This document shows, piece by piece, positions 61,740 to 64,000 of a stretch of DNA of 64,000 nt; within the stretch, counting starts at the first letter, position 1, and each line of letters begins with the position of its first letter. A program made the translations under genes and the position numbers. Origin of the DNA: Prototheca cutis (taxonomy: Eukaryota > Chlorophyta > Trebouxiophyceae > Chlorellales > Chlorellaceae); NCBI GenBank assembly GCA_002897115.2, contig BCIH01000008.1, positions 396,520 through 460,519 on the forward strand. Direction: 5' to 3'. The notes beneath the pieces are model-generated. The model had not been told where the DNA came from. It saw only the letters and a program-made list of their open reading frames with translations, and did not search any database.

Positions 61740-62862
61740 ATGCCATCGACCTATGTGAGGCTTCCCCGGTGGGAGAGCAGCAAGCGGCCCATCAAGTTTC
61801 GGGCGGAGCAGGTTAACCACTGGCTCCGGCTGCGCCACAACTTCCCCGCCCCGGGGCTGGAGGACAGGCTCCGTCTCGAGCTGGGCGTCGATTTGGATCT
61901 GAAGGACACGAAAGCCAGCCCCGTGCCCTGGGCGAGCTTGCTCTATGCGGTGGGTGGGTTCTGAACAGCGCGCGTTGGATTTGTCCAGTACAGCAGCCTG
62001 GTGGTGCCCAGGATGGTGATCTCTTTTTTTTGTACGGTTTCGAGCTCATTTGATCCTCACAACCCCTCTGGCACCTTTGCGTGTGGTATTAATATATTTC
62101 CAGTGCATTTGAAAGGGCAATGCTGGAGTTTCCCTTTGGCTGTTGCAGATCCAAGAGGGCTGGCTTGCCCCGGGGACCCTGGAGGTCACCCCTTACTGGG
62201 CAACGTACAACAGGACTTATGATCTTCTGGACGGAAAGCTCCCCCTGTCTGCAAAGGTCGGAGCTTGCTACGATGGTGCGTGGATGTTATGTATGTGCGG
62301 GGTGTCCGCTGTGGAAGGGGCCACCGAGACTGCCACGAGTCATGGGACTGCCACGGGCCACGGATCGTGCACCAGGCTGGCCCCCACCATAACCCCCTCC
62401 TTCCAACATAGGCACGCCGCACGTAGAAGTGGACATTGGAAACAGGTATGTGATTGCCGTGGCGGCGCTGGGGATGCTGGTTGCAGGCAAGCCCATTGCC
62501 ATCCGACGCAAGGAAGTCGGCGGCTGGCGGCTGGCCCTCCGGCTGCCGGGCACGCAACCCAGCTTAAATGGCAACGTCACGGTGGAGCCGGCGGTGCGCT
62601 GCGCATTTGGATTTGTGCAGTAGATTGATATTTATTTCGAGTTTCTTTTGTTGGTCACACATAGGTGGCTGGCGGGGCCCTGCATCAGGCTTGGCAAGGG
62701 GCCCTGGCATGGTGGCTCGGTCTGCAATTGGTTTGCCCTGAACCCTTTGCTCATGCCAATCCTCAACAGGTGGAGCTGGATGCTGCCATACAGCGTGTTG
62801 GGGGCAGCCTGGAAGTGTCGCTGGGCCAACTGAGTGGCGTCCTACGCACTGTCAGCCGTTGA
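61740..62862 (+). CDS. unknown protein with alternating-strand pattern
   Basis: Exons 61740-61949, 62149-62275, 62412-62593 and 62770-62862 fit in phase, 203 residues. Much of the chain alternates hydrophobic and polar residues (LRLELGVDLDLKD, GTLEVTPYWATYNRTYD, HVEVDIGNRYVIAVAAL, WRLALRLPG, GSLEVSLGQLSGVL). That is typical of beta-strand-rich proteins and possibly of an organellar outer-membrane barrel. No family recognised. There is no obvious signal or transit peptide (start MPSTYVRLPRW). If the third intron is not used, the frame stops at 62623 and the last exon is lost. Confidence 0.5.
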
Positions 62863-63389
62863 ATCCCTGCTGGGCGAGAACTGAAGCTTGCTCACATGCT
62901 GGTCCTTGTGTACAGTTGCCGAGGCCGTTGCGGCGACATACCCTGCTTCTTAGGCAGCATTTCCTGGCCAAAACGTTGTTCTCTTCTTGGATACTCTCTA
63001 TCATGATTGAACCGACGACAAGGCTGAGGTGCCTTTTCTTTGTGGCGCCCAGAGCCCTTGAACCCTCTTGCACTCCCACGACAACATCAGCACCACCTAC
63101 CCCTCACATGTCCAGCCAGCGGTTTGCCATTGCAATCATCAATGTCAAAATTTTGATCACAGAATGAGGGCTACAAGTGCAAAGGGGGGGGGGGGGGGGT
63201 GTCTTCTTTTATCTGCAACGCAGGCAACTCGACAAAGCAGAGCATGCGCCTGGGCCCCCCAGGACTGGCCCTGCGAAGAAGATTTGGGGGATCGAGGCGG
63301 TGCCATGCCGCGGTGTCCTGCCATCCTGATCACGCAGTGGACTGCAGCATCCTTGCCGTGAAGTACATGGTGCTAGCCCGTGGTGCCCC
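62863..63389. other. convergent 3' flanks with a poly-G tract
   Basis: No coding exon seen. A G homopolymer of about 16 lies at 63184-63199. Confidence 0.35.
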
Positions 63390-63911
63390 TCAGGGTGTGC
63401 TGGGCCGCATGGGGTATACCATGGAAACCACGGTCAGTGCGAGGACAAAGAGGGACAGTGCCACCAGGCCGACACCCGCCCACCAGAGCTTGGACGTGGC
63501 CAGGCGGTACGGCTCCTCCGCTGCGCTGGGGTTGTCTGTGGATTCGGCTTGTAGCAACAGCGGTGTTGTCGTCCCATCGGTTGCCAGGGCCGCACCTGGG
63601 GCGCTCGTCTCGCGCGACTGCTGGGCTTTATCGTGGGCATACTTCATGAGCATGGCTCCAGGCAGGCCAAAGATGAGTACCGCGCCATTGGTCCCGCCGA
63701 CGACCTTGAACACCGAACCCAGGTCGGTCACCGTCAGCGCAACGGACAGCGTGGCGAGATAGAAAACGACGGCATGGCCGACGTGGAAGAGCGCGCCGTT
63801 GAGCTGGCGCCCTGTCAGCACTCGGAGGACGTCCTGGGTGCACGACCGTGCCGGGTGGTGGTTAATGGGGTAGCTCACCACCTTCATCAGCCCCACCAGC
63901 CCACGGCAAAC
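63390..63911 (-). CDS. SLC38/AAAP family amino-acid transporter, C-terminal exon (partial)
   Basis: Last exon only (acceptor at 63912; stop TGA at 63390-63392); 173 residues. The upstream part is outside the window. It carries the typical SLC38-type late transmembrane region: KVVSYPINHHPAR, a segment with LATLSVALTVTDLGSVFKVVGG, then TNGAVLIFGLPGAMLMKY. A cytoplasmic loop and the final helix (WWAGVGLVALSLFVLALTVV) follow. Members move neutral amino acids, often from the vacuole or across the plasma membrane with Na+ or H+. Substrate unknown. The preceding intron consists largely of a CA repeat (sense strand). Confidence 0.85.
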   Translation of the reverse strand, partial: VCRGLVGLMKVVSYPINHHPARSCTQDVLRVLTGRQLNGALFHVGHAVVFYLATLSVALTVTDLGSVFKVVGGTNGAVLIFGLPGAMLMKYAHDKAQQSRETSAPGAALATDGTTTPLLLQAESTDNPSAAEEPYRLATSKLWWAGVGLVALSLFVLALTVVSMVYPMRPSTP

Positions 63912-63922
63912 CTGTGATGGAG

Positions 63923-64000
<78 letters not shown>
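63923..64000 (+). repeat. (TG)n microsatellite reaching the window edge
   Basis: Uninterrupted TG (CA on the sense strand of the transporter gene) starting about 10 bp from the intron acceptor. Confidence 0.95.

Noticed and set aside
62451..62488. Possible short intron (GTATGT ... TTGCAG) in the unknown gene at 61740-62862
   Set aside because: About 38 bp is too short compared with other introns here, and the in-frame sequence reads as a sensible strand (RYVIAVAALGMLVAGK).

Overview
This is a window of a GC-rich, intron-rich nuclear genome from a unicellular green alga. Two adjacent genes encode sugar/H+ symporters of the HUP type known from Chlorella, and most other proteins look plant-like (MOR1, HCS1, FIS1, ALBA, NOT1). 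A trebouxiophyte of the Chlorella/Auxenochlorella/Prototheca group is the best guess, from family resemblance only. No prokaryotic gene block, CRISPR array, rRNA or convincing tRNA was seen. Exon boundaries below were derived by hand from GT-AG sites and frame continuity, so starts and small exons are predictions.

Layout, left to right: 3' part of a MOR1/XMAP215 microtubule-associated protein (+); a small zinc-motif protein (-); FIS1 mitochondrial fission factor (-); biotin-protein ligase HCS (+); ALBA nucleic-acid-binding protein (-); chaperonin CCT5 (+); NECAP-like endocytic protein (-); a divergent pair of near-identical hexose transporters (- at 14-16 kb, + at 19-20.6 kb) flanking a DJ-1/Hsp31-type glyoxalase gene; RAD17 checkpoint clamp loader (+); a DCAF8-type WD40 protein (+); a RING-H2 E3 ligase with SUMO-interacting motifs (+); NAA30, the catalytic subunit of NatC (-); a multi-Tudor nuclear protein (-); UDP-GlcNAc pyrophosphorylase (+); organellar GrpE (-); an unknown protein (-); a LEA-like helical protein (+); queuosine salvage enzyme QNG1 (-); RAN GTPase (-); a 7-kb CCR4-NOT scaffold NOT1 gene (+); APC5 (+); an unknown protein (+); and the C-terminal exon of an SLC38/AAAP amino-acid transporter (-), cut by the window edge.

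Most genes are eukaryotic housekeeping functions (cell cycle, proteostasis, RNA turnover, trafficking) with no operon logic. The one cluster with apparent joint meaning is the hexose transporter pair around a predicted methylglyoxal-detoxifying enzyme. Non-coding features of note: three copies of a ~370-bp MITE-like repeat, one with good terminal inverted repeats; long dinucleotide microsatellites inside introns, two of them interrupted by N gaps; and a recurring intron layout with G-runs after the donor and CA repeats or C-tracts before the acceptor. I found no clear candidate for an entirely new biological system. The strongest leads are the transporter pair with a homogenised core, the candidate SUMO-targeted ubiquitin ligase, the small zinc-motif protein, the five-Tudor protein and the MITE family.
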